A DNA stretch of 64,000 nucleotides from Lachnoclostridium sp. UBA2905 (GCA_002349525.1 DEDL01000025.1:6369-70368); one strand, 5' to 3'; positions 52,177-61,246 are shown, numbered from the stretch's first letter. Program-made: numbers and translations. Notes: generated by a model not told the origin, from the letters alone.

Positions 52177-53490
52177 TTATAAGGCTTCTCTCATTTTCCT
52201 GATAACTGCATCCGGCCTGTCAGGTAACACCTCATATGCAACCTCTTTAAGTTCATCCCTGGCACCGGCAACTGCATAGCCATAGGAAGCACTTAATATA
52301 AGACCTATATCATTGAGATTGTCTCCAAAGGTCATGGTCTCATCAGGAGATATTCCAAGCTTGCCCTGCAGTTCATTTACCGCATTGCCCTTATCAACAT
52401 CACTGCCAATAAAATCAACCCAGTGGTCTCCGGCACCCATAATTGCCACCCTGTCTCCAAAATGCTTCCTGGCCTCATTTGATGCAGTTAATGCGTCCAC
52501 ATCATTAAGAAACATGGCGATTTTCATAACCGGCTCATGCATATCATTTATAATATCCTGGCAATATTTAAGATTATAGCCATAACCATCAACAAGCCAG
52601 TCTATAAATTCCTTATTGGTGCTTTCTGTATAAGAGCACTCATCCGTTGTAACCATAAAGTCTCTTGTAGGTACATTTCTTATATAAGTAATGATCTCCT
52701 TAACAAGCTCATCATCAAGTCTGTTCATTTTGATTGTTTCACCATTTTTCTTGACGCAGGCGCCATTGTTAGGAATATATATTGCCTTATCTATAAACTG
52801 CGGAAATGTTCTTCTTATGCTTTCATAGGCCCTGCCACTTGCAAAAGCAAACACTATTCCACTATCAATAAGCTCTTCTATTGTCTGCATAGTCTCTTCT
52901 GATGGATGTCTGGTTCCTTCAGGGACCAGTGTTCCGTCCACGTCAGTTACTATAAGACGGATATTCTTTTTGTCATATGTCTGAGCGTTTTCTTCGTCAT
53001 CGTCATTATCACTGTTCATGACAATATCAGCATATCGGCCATTGCAGGCCTTAAGAAGATCGTCAGGAGCAAGCATTATCTGTTCACCTATCTTACCACC
53101 ACTTACAATTATAGTATCATGGTCCCTAGCACTTTCATGAATAACAGTGGGATACTGTTTCTTCATTCCTACCGGTGTGCATCCCCCTCTTATATAGCCT
53201 GTCACCTTATTAACATCTTTTACGTGAATAAGGGCAAGATTTTTCTCGCCAACACTTCTTGCTGCCTTTTTAAGGTCAATTTCCTTATCAACAGGAAGTA
53301 CAAAAACATAAAAGCCTTCACTTTTTCCTTCTGTTACAATTGTCTTAAATGAAATATCATAGTCCTGTCCCAATTTATCTGCTATATGTATTCCATCAAT
53401 AAACTCATCACATTCGTAAGAATTACGTTCATATTTAATCTTCATTTTATCAAGGATACGCATAGCATTGGTTTTATTATCTTTTGCCAT
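52177..53490 (-). CDS. YbaK-type aminoacyl-tRNA deacylase fused to a Cof-type HAD phosphatase
   Basis: A 437-residue fusion. Residues about 1-160 are a YbaK/EbsC domain (NAMRILDKMKIKYERNSYE, FKTIVTEG, YIRGGCTPVGMKKQYPTVI, SGGKIGEQIMLAPDDL), which hydrolyses mischarged Cys-tRNA(Pro). After a linker rich in Asp/Asn, residues about 175-437 are a HAD-IIB (Cof) domain: IVTDVDGTLVPEG, FASGRAYE, Lys region, TFGDNLNDIGL. HAD-IIB proteins dephosphorylate sugar phosphates or flavin cofactors. No frameshift is needed to join them, so the fusion is real in this sequence. Confidence 0.88.
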   Translation of the reverse strand: MAKDNKTNAMRILDKMKIKYERNSYECDEFIDGIHIADKLGQDYDISFKTIVTEGKSEGFYVFVLPVDKEIDLKKAARSVGEKNLALIHVKDVNKVTGYIRGGCTPVGMKKQYPTVIHESARDHDTIIVSGGKIGEQIMLAPDDLLKACNGRYADIVMNSDNDDDEENAQTYDKKNIRLIVTDVDGTLVPEGTRHPSEETMQTIEELIDSGIVFAFASGRAYESIRRTFPQFIDKAIYIPNNGACVKKNGETIKMNRLDDELVKEIITYIRNVPTRDFMVTTDECSYTESTNKEFIDWLVDGYGYNLKYCQDIINDMHEPVMKIAMFLNDVDALTASNEARKHFGDRVAIMGAGDHWVDFIGSDVDKGNAVNELQGKLGISPDETMTFGDNLNDIGLILSASYGYAVAGARDELKEVAYEVLPDRPDAVIRKMREAL

Positions 53491-53507
53491 TATAAATGTC
53501 TGCCTCC

Positions 53508-53921
53508 TTAAAGGATATCGTAAACATCATCAAAATGAATCCTTTCCCCTGTCTCCGTAACTATGACCCGGTTATAGGAATCCACCTTTACAACATTTAC
53601 CTCCTTACTTATATACTCGCCACCATCCTTATATTTGTCTTTGACAAAATAAGTTACTTTTATTTTAGGAAAATCATTAATTCTGTCAAGAATATTTTTG
53701 ATCTTTCCATCCAGTTCATTTTTCTTTGATTCATCTAATAAGATCTTTGAATCTGTATATCTGCCGGTTTCATTAATAGCCTCGCTGTGGCCGGTAAGAG
53801 CAGCAAATGGAGAAAACTGTGCCGCTCTGTCATGTATGGACATATGTCCCCGCTTAGTGGACACATGATGGGGAAGATTAATTATATCTCCATATTTTTT
53901 ATATACATCATTTTCAATCAT
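53508..53921 (-). CDS. YolD-like protein
   Basis: A 137-residue YolD-family protein: STKRGHMSIHDRAAQFSPFAALTGHSEAI, followed by a beta-rich C-terminal half. YolD proteins are found beside Y-family polymerases (UvrX/YqjW) in Firmicutes and are thought to act with them. The gene overlaps the polymerase stop by four bases (ATGA). Confidence 0.9.
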   Translation of the reverse strand: MIENDVYKKYGDIINLPHHVSTKRGHMSIHDRAAQFSPFAALTGHSEAINETGRYTDSKILLDESKKNELDGKIKNILDRINDFPKIKVTYFVKDKYKDGGEYISKEVNVVKVDSYNRVIVTETGERIHFDDVYDIL

Positions 53922-55465
53922 GCCTTGTGTCCTCCAATCTGCCCGTTACGTTCCTTTGCAGTGGCACCCTCTTTAAAATTCATTCCCCTGAGTATTGCAT
54001 TCTTGCCGTACTTTTTCTTGACAGACAGAACCGCCTCCTGCATCCTTCGCTCTTTCTTTTCCCGGGTTTCTTCTATCTCTTTTGTTTTCTCTTCATTTTT
54101 ATAATCTGTAAATAAGTCCATCTGCTCATAGCTTCTTGACTCTCTTGCCCCGTCTTCATCTACAAGCTGATTTGCTGATATTGTGATTCTTCGAGTCAGA
54201 AGCTCAGGATTAACAATTCTTTTATACAGGTCATTTACAGCCTCCATAATAATTCTGGTTGAAGCTGTGTATTTGGGAAGGTTTGCTGTGCCGTGGGCAT
54301 GCTTTGGAACCTTTCTGCCGTAGCGGTCTGTTGTTATTTCTCCTCTGTAGGATTTTCTTCTCCTACTGTCCTTAAGATTTTCAATATCATAACCAATTGT
54401 AAGAACAATCTGATTGGTATAAAGCTTCTTATCAACAAGATCAAGCACCAGAAGGTCAGTCATCTCATTTACAATAAGCCTTGTCTTTTCATAATCATAG
54501 GGACATGTAAGCACCTGACCCTGGCTTATACTGTTTGTGGATGGCCTGTATGCCTTTATATCAGCTATAGTAACCGGTTCATATCCCCAGGCGTGGTCAA
54601 TTAACAGCTCCGCATTAATGCCAAAGAGGCGGTACAAAAAGTCCTCATTATAATAATCTGTTTCCCTGCCTAAAGAGCATCTTGCCACATCGCCCATTGT
54701 ATAAAGGCCATTTTCTTCAAGCTTTTTTGCATATCCCCTTCCAACCCTCCAAAAGTCAGTAAGGGGTCTGTGATTCCACATTTTTTCCCTGTAGGTTTTT
54801 TCATCAAGACTTGCAATACGTACACCATTTTCATCCGCTTCAATATGCTTTGCTTCAATATCCATGGCTATTTTGCACAGATACATATTACTGCCTATTC
54901 CTGCCGTTGCTGTGATTCCCGTTGTTTTTAAAACATCTGTTACAATTTTTCTTGCCAGCTCCTCAGGTGACATTTTGTATATAAGAAGATAATCCGTAAC
55001 ATCTAAAAATACTTCGTCTATGGAGTAAACATGCATATCCTCCGGTGCCACATATTTCAGATAAACCTGATATATTCTTGTGCTGTAATCCACATAAAGC
55101 GCCATTCTTGGCGGTGCAACAATATAATCAAGTTCAAGCTCCGGATCCTTCCCAAGATCAAATGCCTTATATGATTTTCCGGTGAAATTCTTCCCATGGA
55201 TACGATTTTTTCGTTCAGCATTTGCTTCCCTTACCTTCTGTACAACCTCAAATAATCTGGCTCTTCCCGGAATACCATATGCCTTTAAAGACGGCGAAAC
55301 CGCAAGACAGATTGTTTTCTCTGTTCTTGCGGCATCAGCAACTACAAGATTTGTGCGTAAAGGATCTAACTGTCTCTCCACACACTCTACCGAGGCATAA
55401 AATGATTTCAGGTCAATTGCAATATAAACACGTTCCTTACACTTATTCCCTTCATTCATTTTCAT
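53918..55465 (-). CDS. Y-family translesion DNA polymerase (UmuC/UvrX-like)
   Basis: A 515-residue polymerase. Palm motifs YIAIDLKSFYASVECV (Asp18) and YSIDEVFLDV (Asp150, Glu151) carry the metal-binding acids; TAGIGSNMYLCKIAMDIEAKH and DFWRVGRGYAKKLEENGLYTMGDVA form the HhH region; a little-finger domain follows. The C-terminus is highly charged. Copies DNA past lesions with low fidelity. It lies 17 bases after a Lon-type ATPase gene and overlaps yolD, suggesting a three-gene DNA-damage unit. No LexA box was identified. Confidence 0.93.
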   Translation of the reverse strand: MKMNEGNKCKERVYIAIDLKSFYASVECVERQLDPLRTNLVVADAARTEKTICLAVSPSLKAYGIPGRARLFEVVQKVREANAERKNRIHGKNFTGKSYKAFDLGKDPELELDYIVAPPRMALYVDYSTRIYQVYLKYVAPEDMHVYSIDEVFLDVTDYLLIYKMSPEELARKIVTDVLKTTGITATAGIGSNMYLCKIAMDIEAKHIEADENGVRIASLDEKTYREKMWNHRPLTDFWRVGRGYAKKLEENGLYTMGDVARCSLGRETDYYNEDFLYRLFGINAELLIDHAWGYEPVTIADIKAYRPSTNSISQGQVLTCPYDYEKTRLIVNEMTDLLVLDLVDKKLYTNQIVLTIGYDIENLKDSRRRKSYRGEITTDRYGRKVPKHAHGTANLPKYTASTRIIMEAVNDLYKRIVNPELLTRRITISANQLVDEDGARESRSYEQMDLFTDYKNEEKTKEIEETREKKERRMQEAVLSVKKKYGKNAILRGMNFKEGATAKERNGQIGGHKA

Positions 55466-55482
55466 AGCTCATACCCCGCTAT

Positions 55483-56967
55483 TTAACCTAATAATTTTTT
55501 AACTTCATGTTCATCATATATAACATTCTTTGCATGTTCAGCTTCAATGCGGTAAAGGGCATTGGCAGCAATATGTTCAGCCGCCTGCTCTAAATCTCTG
55601 ATTCCTGTTGTTCCCTCATATCTTGCAACAACTGCCTCGATTCCCTTATCGGTTACCTGGCACTCATCCTCTCTCATACCCATGCGTTTAAGTATTTTTG
55701 GAAGTGCAAATTCACGGAAAATGATTTTCTTCTCGTCAGGTGTGTAATCCGGAATATCAATTACCGCAAATCGTGACATTAATGGTGCACTTATCTTACT
55801 CTTATCATTGGCTGTTGCAATTGGATATACTCCACCGGTTGGAACCATACATTCCATATAGTTATCAGTAAATCCAAGGTTATCAAGGAGTGTAAGAAGC
55901 ACGTCAGCAGGATTGCCGTTACCCTTTCCTGCATTGGCTTTATCAAGCTCATTTATAATAAATACAAGATTTGATTCCCCTGCTGCAGAAAATGCTTCAA
56001 GTATGATACCTGGTTTTGCATTGGCATATACTCTGGAGCTTCCTGTAAGCTGTTCAGGATCATTGATTGAACTCATATCAAGGGTTGTCCATGGAAGCTT
56101 AAGAATACGGGCTACTGCATAAGCAATCTGTGACTTACCAGTTCCTGCAGGTCCTGCAAGTAAAAGTCCGTATGCAGGAAGGGTGTGTGTTCTGTTAATC
56201 TGAATTATAGTTTCAATAATTCTCTGCTTAACGCCCTCCATTCCATATAATTCCTCATCAAGTATTCTTCTTGCCTCGTCTGGATCTATGGCATTAAAAT
56301 AATTGCTCTTCCACTGTATGTTAAGCATTATTGAAAGGGCTCTCTGGGCATGTCTTCTCTCTTCCGGTGAAACCTCATGGGATTTTGCAACTGCAAGATT
56401 TCTTCTTGCCCAAAGCTGTATATTGTCAGGAAGTGTACGGCCGGCACACATAATGAAATCAGTTATAGTCTGAATACTTGTTATCTTCATATCGTCGCCG
56501 ATTTCATCTGCATCTTCATCTGCTTCCTCTGATACCGGTGGTTCACTTGCAAGAAGTCTTTCAATCATAAACTGAAGGAAACCATCTTCTGATGAAAGCT
56601 TTGTACCACCGCCATAAGCCTGTTCCCTTATTTTGTAAACAGCATAGCCCTCTTCTCTATTTTTTCCTGAAAGTCTTACCTTTATTCTGTTTTCACCAAG
56701 CCATTTTAAAAGGCTGACAAATCTTGAATCGATCTTAAGGATGTTGGCACTTATTGTTCCATCCTCCTCATCAAATTCAAATTTGGTCATCTTGCTTGGA
56801 TTGGTAAATACACCTGTTGAATGGTGCTTCCACTGTCTCTCACTGTTATCAAGAACCATAAGTGGTTTTTCAGGTGATGTCTGTGATTCATTGGACTTAA
56901 AGGTTGTATATGTACATTCTGCCTGACGTCCATCATCAGGTGAATTCTTAAAATCAAAAACTGGCAT
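55483..56967 (-). CDS. Lon-type AAA+ ATPase without protease domain
   Basis: A 494-residue AAA+ ATPase. Residues 1-230 are an unrecognised N-terminal region with an acidic stretch (ADEDADEIGDD). The ATPase follows: LDEELYGMEGVKQRI as in Lon, Walker A GPAGTGKSQ (272-280), Walker B FIINELDK (336-343, with Asn-Glu in place of Asp-Glu), arginine finger near Arg399, and GIRDLEQAAEHIA as in Lon's alpha-helical domain. It ends where Lon's Ser-Lys protease domain would start. It may remodel the polymerase encoded next or an unrelated partner. Start at 56967 follows AAGGAGAG. Confidence 0.8.
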   Translation of the reverse strand: MPVFDFKNSPDDGRQAECTYTTFKSNESQTSPEKPLMVLDNSERQWKHHSTGVFTNPSKMTKFEFDEEDGTISANILKIDSRFVSLLKWLGENRIKVRLSGKNREEGYAVYKIREQAYGGGTKLSSEDGFLQFMIERLLASEPPVSEEADEDADEIGDDMKITSIQTITDFIMCAGRTLPDNIQLWARRNLAVAKSHEVSPEERRHAQRALSIMLNIQWKSNYFNAIDPDEARRILDEELYGMEGVKQRIIETIIQINRTHTLPAYGLLLAGPAGTGKSQIAYAVARILKLPWTTLDMSSINDPEQLTGSSRVYANAKPGIILEAFSAAGESNLVFIINELDKANAGKGNGNPADVLLTLLDNLGFTDNYMECMVPTGGVYPIATANDKSKISAPLMSRFAVIDIPDYTPDEKKIIFREFALPKILKRMGMREDECQVTDKGIEAVVARYEGTTGIRDLEQAAEHIAANALYRIEAEHAKNVIYDEHEVKKLLG

Positions 56968-57040
56968 AATTCTCTCTCCTTTTTTCTTGTAACATATTAT
57001 CAGTTCTTTATAAAACATGCAATAGTCTATGCATATTCCT

Positions 57041-57505
57041 TCACGACTTCAATTTATGTATAAATCTGCTTATACTTCCCCTCAAGGGTCTCAAAAAAAG
57101 CCACACGCGGGAACTAATATAATATGGGGCCCATGACACATCGTGGTATCTTCCATTTTTCTCAAATGAGACCATCCTTCCAATGACCTGTTTCCTATCC
57201 AAAGGCCCTTCAATCTCCATCTGATTGTCCCCCACAAAATAAAGTCCATCATTTTTAACCTTCCATACCCTGTGCAGCACCAAAAGGCCTGTAGCTCTCC
57301 TGTATAAAAGAACCTCCCCACGCTTAAATGCATCCATACCAGCTGCAGGTTCCACTATAACCGAATCCTTACCCGGTATCAAAAAGGGATACATACTATA
57401 ACCTCTTACCTTAATTGAGACATTATTACCCTCTCGAAGAAGCTCCTCCACATCAGCAGGTTTTTCCTCATGAGCACTGCTATTTGACACATTCTCCAAA
57501 CCCAT
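57041..57505 (-). CDS. Short S24/S26 signal-peptidase-like protein (Ser-His type)
   Basis: A 154-residue protein with the signal-peptidase fold core: KVRGYSMYPFLIPGKDSVIV (Ser37), RGEVLLYRR, LHRVWK (His78, as in SipW/ER-type enzymes that use His in place of Lys) and LYFVGDNQ. It lacks the N-terminal membrane anchor; a moderately hydrophobic segment near the C-terminus (YISSRVWLFLRPL) could touch the membrane. The gene is divergent from the PqqD-kinase fusion, and a link to the leader-bearing proteins at 60836-61627 is proposed. The start has GAGG rather close (2 bases), so it is not certain. Confidence 0.78.
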   Translation of the reverse strand: MGLENVSNSSAHEEKPADVEELLREGNNVSIKVRGYSMYPFLIPGKDSVIVEPAAGMDAFKRGEVLLYRRATGLLVLHRVWKVKNDGLYFVGDNQMEIEGPLDRKQVIGRMVSFEKNGRYHDVSWAPYYISSRVWLFLRPLRGSISRFIHKLKS

Positions 57506-57544
57506 AACCTCATTTCATGCTTTACATATACCTACAAATTATAA

Positions 57545-57569
57545 TAGCATTTTATAATTTAAGATGCTA
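57545..57569. promoter_or_regulatory. Dyad in the divergent region before the kinase-fusion gene
   Basis: TAGCAT (57545-57550) and ATGCTA (57564-57569) flank 13 AT-rich bases with TATAAT. The region 57506-57606 must hold the promoters of both divergent genes; this dyad is a candidate shared operator. Confidence 0.35.
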
Positions 57570-57606
57570 TACTAAAATCATCTTTATCATAGGAGAAAAT
57601 GTATAT

Positions 57607-58812
57607 ATGATATGTTCACAGGACTATATTTTAAAATATGTTAATGGCATTCCTTATCTGCTTCCCTATGGACAGATGGTTGCTGATATGAGACGTGCAC
57701 TTAAACTGAATGAAACAGGCGTATTCCTGTGGAATGAACTGTCTGATGCAAGGGATATTGAGGATTTGTTTGACAGGTTCTGCCTTCACTATGAAGTGGA
57801 AAATGATGAGCGTTGCCTTGTAAAGGACGATTTCCACAGTTTTATAGATACACTTGCGGCCGCAGGTCTTATTGGGTCAGAAAATATGACTGACATGGTA
57901 CAGGCAGAGCCCGCTAAAGCTCATATGGTTAATATTGCAGGTCTTAATATTATGCTTGAAGGAATTAATGATGCCCTTTTTGATAAATTTGCATCCTTTT
58001 CCGTAGCAGATACAAAGCTCCACAAGGCTAAAGCAGACATGCTCATAAGCCTTTGTGATTCCTCTATGCCACGTCCTTACACTTCAAAGGGTGAACTTAT
58101 CATACTTAACAAAGAACTTATTATAAGCTCCACCAGGGACAATTATCATATGTTTTTTCCCGGCAAACCCTTTATAGATGAGGTTATATTAACAAAGGAT
58201 GGCAAAAAAGCTGATATATACTGCCCTCTTAATTCAGGCTTTCCTCTTGAAGAGGACTTATTTCACATAATAAGACACCTGTTTTTATATGCCGCCTCTA
58301 TGAAAGGCCTGTATGCCTGTCATTCTTCAAGTATTCTGTACAGGGAAAAGGCCTGGCTTTTTTCGGCCCCTTCCGGCACCGGCAAGTCAACTCATACAAA
58401 TCTATGGAAGGACATATACAATACTCCGGTAATTAACGGCGACCTTAACCTGATAGGCTACGATAATTCCAGTGATTCATATATGATCTACGGAACTCCA
58501 TGGTGCGGCACCTCAGGTATATATACTAAGAATAATTATCCCCTTGGCGGCATTACCATATTATCAAAAGCCGACGGGGATATATGCACCACCGCTTCCC
58601 CTGACAAAAGAACACTTTCTGTTTCAAGAAGACTGATAAATCCGGTCTGGACGAAGGAGCTCTATCTTAAGGAGCTTGATTTTGCCACAGGACTTACTGA
58701 AACAATTCCTGTTTTTTATCTGGAATGCACTAAGAATTCAAATGCAGCAAGGGTAATGAAGGCTGCAATTGACAGCCTGTTCCAGGATACAGTTAAATAT
58801 ATGAATATATAA
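57607..58812 (+). CDS. PqqD-like domain fused to an HPr-kinase-like kinase
   Basis: A 401-residue protein. Residues about 1-95 form a PqqD-like domain (YILKYVNGIPYLLPYGQ, LNETGVFLWNEL, DFHSFIDTLAAAGLI), the fold that recognises leader peptides in RiPP pathways. Residues about 105-401 resemble HPr kinase/PEPCK-type kinases: GLYACHSSSILY (His239), P-loop APSGTGKST (254-262), INGDLNLIG (Asp279), GTPWCGTSG. Related kinases in lasso-peptide clusters phosphorylate precursor peptides. ATG at 57607 has AGGAG 11 bases upstream. The ABC exporter gene follows by 11 bases. The role (leader-guided phosphorylation) is inference. Confidence 0.82.
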   Translation: MICSQDYILKYVNGIPYLLPYGQMVADMRRALKLNETGVFLWNELSDARDIEDLFDRFCLHYEVENDERCLVKDDFHSFIDTLAAAGLIGSENMTDMVQAEPAKAHMVNIAGLNIMLEGINDALFDKFASFSVADTKLHKAKADMLISLCDSSMPRPYTSKGELIILNKELIISSTRDNYHMFFPGKPFIDEVILTKDGKKADIYCPLNSGFPLEEDLFHIIRHLFLYAASMKGLYACHSSSILYREKAWLFSAPSGTGKSTHTNLWKDIYNTPVINGDLNLIGYDNSSDSYMIYGTPWCGTSGIYTKNNYPLGGITILSKADGDICTTASPDKRTLSVSRRLINPVWTKELYLKELDFATGLTETIPVFYLECTKNSNAARVMKAAIDSLFQDTVKYMNI

Positions 58813-58823
58813 GGATTGATGAT

Positions 58824-60584
58824 ATGCGTTTTAAAACATTTCACATAATAAAACAGCGTATAAAAGAAGGCCTGCCAAAAGAAATAATGAAGCAGACAGG
58901 CTGGCTTTATTTCTATGCCAGAAAATACTGGCTGGCAATAATTTTTTATACAGTTATAGGTTTCAGCGGAAGCCTTATTTCAATTGGAAGCTCACTTATA
59001 TCAAAAAATCTTGTAGATATAATCACTGGCCATAAAACCGGTGCTCTTATGCAGACCTTTGCAGCCATGATAGGCTTTGCAATTGGAAGTCTGCTTATTA
59101 CCCAGTTTTCATCATATATTTCCAACTGGATAAATCTTAAAATAGATACTGAAATAAAGGCTGACATATATGAAAAGATGCTTTCCACCGACTGGGAGCA
59201 TATAGCCAACTATCACACGGGAGATCTTTTAAGCAGGTGGTCTTCTGATGCATCAACAATATCAAACGGAATATTATCCTGGCTTCCCAATCTTTTCATC
59301 AGTTTATTTCAGTTTATCAGTGCATTTGCCGTCATGATATACTATGACGCCTCATTTGCCATCTTTTCATTTATAGGTATTCCAGTGACACTTATAATGT
59401 CAAGAACACTTATGAACCGAATGATAAATAATAACAAACGAAGCGCAGCTATGAACGCAAAGCTGCAGGGCTTTAACCAGGAATCATTTTCAAATATCCA
59501 GACTATAAAAGCCTTTGACCTTATAAAGGTTTACATTAATTATCTTAAAAGTCTGCAGAAGGAATATATAACCATGCGAATGGATTTCCAGAAGCTTTCT
59601 ATTGTTACATCGATTCTTATGTCTGTTGTAGGACTTATTGTTTCATACAGTTCCTATGGCTGGGGAATATACAGAGTGTGGTCAGGTGCCATAAGCTACG
59701 GAACCATGACAATGTTTCTGTCACTGTCAGGCTCTCTTACCGGTTCCCTTAATGCTCTTATTGGAACAGTACCAACAGCCATAAACCTTACCACCTCTGC
59801 GGGACGTATCGTAGACATTCTTGATATGCCTAAGGAAGACTACTCTTTAGATGAAAGAGTAAAGGAATTTTACGACAGTCATAAAAATGAGGGTATTACA
59901 CTGACAGTTAAGGATCTTGGCTACACCTATTCAAACGGCTGCCAGGTTTTTGAAGATGCTGAAATTCACGCAGCACCTCATGAAATAGTTGCGCTGGTGG
60001 GACCTTCAGGGGAAGGAAAGACTACCATGTTACGACTTCTTTTATCCCTTTTATCCCCAAAAGAAGGAAATATATCACTGAATGCCGGTGATGACTGCAT
60101 CCCACTTACCCCATCTTCAAGAAAGCTTTTTTCATATGTTCCACAGGGTAACACAATGTTTTCCGGAACTATTGCTGAAAATATGCGCAATGTAAAGCAG
60201 GATGCAACAGATGAAGAGATTATAAATGCACTTAAGATGTCATGTGCTTATGATTTTGTTAAGAAGCTTCCTGACACCATAAACAGTCCCCTTAAGGAAA
60301 GAGGTGGCGGTCTTTCTGAAGGCCAGTCACAGCGTCTTTCTATTGCAAGGGCGCTTTTAAGGAAATCGCCTATCCTTCTTTTAGACGAAGCAACTTCGGC
60401 CTTGGATGTTGCCACAGAACGAAGAGTTCTTAAGAACATTATGACCGACGATTACCCAAGGACCTGCATTGTAACTACACACAGACCTACTGTTCTTAAT
60501 ATATGCGACAGGGTTTATAAAATTAGTGATAAGAAATGTATTGTTATGAGCGAGGATGAGGTCACAGCAATGATACGAGGTTAA
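58824..60584 (+). CDS. ABC exporter, fused membrane and ATPase domains
   Basis: A 586-residue half-transporter: six-helix exporter membrane domain (about 30-320), then an ATPase with Walker A GPSGEGKTT (393-401), FSYVPQGNTMFSGTI Q-loop, signature LSEGQSQRL, and ILLLDEATSALD. No C39 peptidase domain is attached, so any leader would have to be cut by another enzyme, possibly the S26-type protein at 57041. Ribosome site AAGGA. It is followed by repeat copy E4. Peptide or protein export is inferred from neighbours; lipid or drug export is possible. Confidence 0.88.
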   Translation: MRFKTFHIIKQRIKEGLPKEIMKQTGWLYFYARKYWLAIIFYTVIGFSGSLISIGSSLISKNLVDIITGHKTGALMQTFAAMIGFAIGSLLITQFSSYISNWINLKIDTEIKADIYEKMLSTDWEHIANYHTGDLLSRWSSDASTISNGILSWLPNLFISLFQFISAFAVMIYYDASFAIFSFIGIPVTLIMSRTLMNRMINNNKRSAAMNAKLQGFNQESFSNIQTIKAFDLIKVYINYLKSLQKEYITMRMDFQKLSIVTSILMSVVGLIVSYSSYGWGIYRVWSGAISYGTMTMFLSLSGSLTGSLNALIGTVPTAINLTTSAGRIVDILDMPKEDYSLDERVKEFYDSHKNEGITLTVKDLGYTYSNGCQVFEDAEIHAAPHEIVALVGPSGEGKTTMLRLLLSLLSPKEGNISLNAGDDCIPLTPSSRKLFSYVPQGNTMFSGTIAENMRNVKQDATDEEIINALKMSCAYDFVKKLPDTINSPLKERGGGLSEGQSQRLSIARALLRKSPILLLDEATSALDVATERRVLKNIMTDDYPRTCIVTTHRPTVLNICDRVYKISDKKCIVMSEDEVTAMIRG

Positions 60585-60648
60585 TGGCTTTTCTCATTAA
60601 TATTATCAATGATATGAGTAAGAAGCCTGACCTCCTGTCCTTCAAATC

Positions 60649-60757
60649 GAAGGCATGTGAGACTTGTAGCGTGATTCTGGTCAACGTAAGCTGACATATG
60701 AAAGATTTGTTATTACTCACCACTTGCAGAAGTGAGGGGCTTCTCGACTGAGATAAC
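60649..60757 (+). repeat. Dispersed repeat copy E4 (shortened module A joined to module B)
   Basis: GAAGGCATGTGA, GTGATTCTGGTCAACGTAAG with GTAA loop and CTGACATAT, then directly GATTTGTTATTACTCACCACTT of module B, ending GACTGAGATAAC. Relative to E3 the middle (second half of A and first hairpin of B) is missing. It lies 64 bases after the ABC exporter stop. Confidence 0.82.
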
Positions 60758-60771
60758 AATTAATGTACATC

Positions 60772-60810
60772 AAAAAATGCAACTCTGTGTCTGAATACAC
60801 AGGGTTGCAT
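60772..60810 (-). terminator. Intrinsic terminator of the leader-protein operon
   Basis: ATGCAAC/GTTGCAT and CTGTGT/ACACAG, separated by one non-canonical pair, make a stem at 60777-60810, followed on the minus strand by six T. It lies 26 bases after the stop of the second leader protein. Confidence 0.85.
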
Positions 60811-60835
60811 TATCTAAATATCTCTTAATTATCTT

Positions 60836-61198
60836 TTACTGTAAATCAAATGTATAACTGTCAAGTCTCAATGTATCAAGCCCAGTTCCTACATTCACAG
60901 TTGCCTCAACAGGCGATGTTGGATTCCATCCATTATATGCAAATGTTACCTTATTGCCTGATACAGCAGCCGCTGTATTAGCATATGCTGAATCAATATT
61001 CTGGTTGAATATTAGTGTTATACTTCTTAATACAACATCAGCAGGCCATGATATAACAAATTTTGCTGCTCCTGATCCGGCATGAAATTCTGTCTTTGAA
61101 TCAAGCTTTACAGTTACAACTGCTGCTCCTGATGCAGCATATACACCTTCTGAAACTTCATTATCAACAACCACTACAGGTTTTTCGTACTTCTTCAT
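60836..61198 (-). CDS. Leader-bearing small protein 1 (KYEKP family)
   Basis: A 120-residue protein. Residues 1-25 are nearly identical to those of the gene upstream: MKKYEKPVVVV, then E14 and SEGVYAASGA (16-25). The rest is beta-rich, without Cys, and ends with DTLRLDSYTFDLQ; it shares no clear similarity with the upstream protein. The N-terminus has no hydrophobic stretch of signal-peptide length, but SGA at 23-25 fits a small-X-small cut site. Ribosome site AGGAGG is 11 bases before the ATG. Terminated at 60772. I know no assigned function; a sugar-binding-like beta sandwich is only a guess. Confidence 0.75.
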   Translation of the reverse strand: MKKYEKPVVVVDNEVSEGVYAASGAAVVTVKLDSKTEFHAGSGAAKFVISWPADVVLRSITLIFNQNIDSAYANTAAAVSGNKVTFAYNGWNPTSPVEATVNVGTGLDTLRLDSYTFDLQ

Positions 61199-61246
61199 TG
61201 TCTGGTAAGCCTCCTGTTACATCAATTACAATTCTAATAAGTATAA

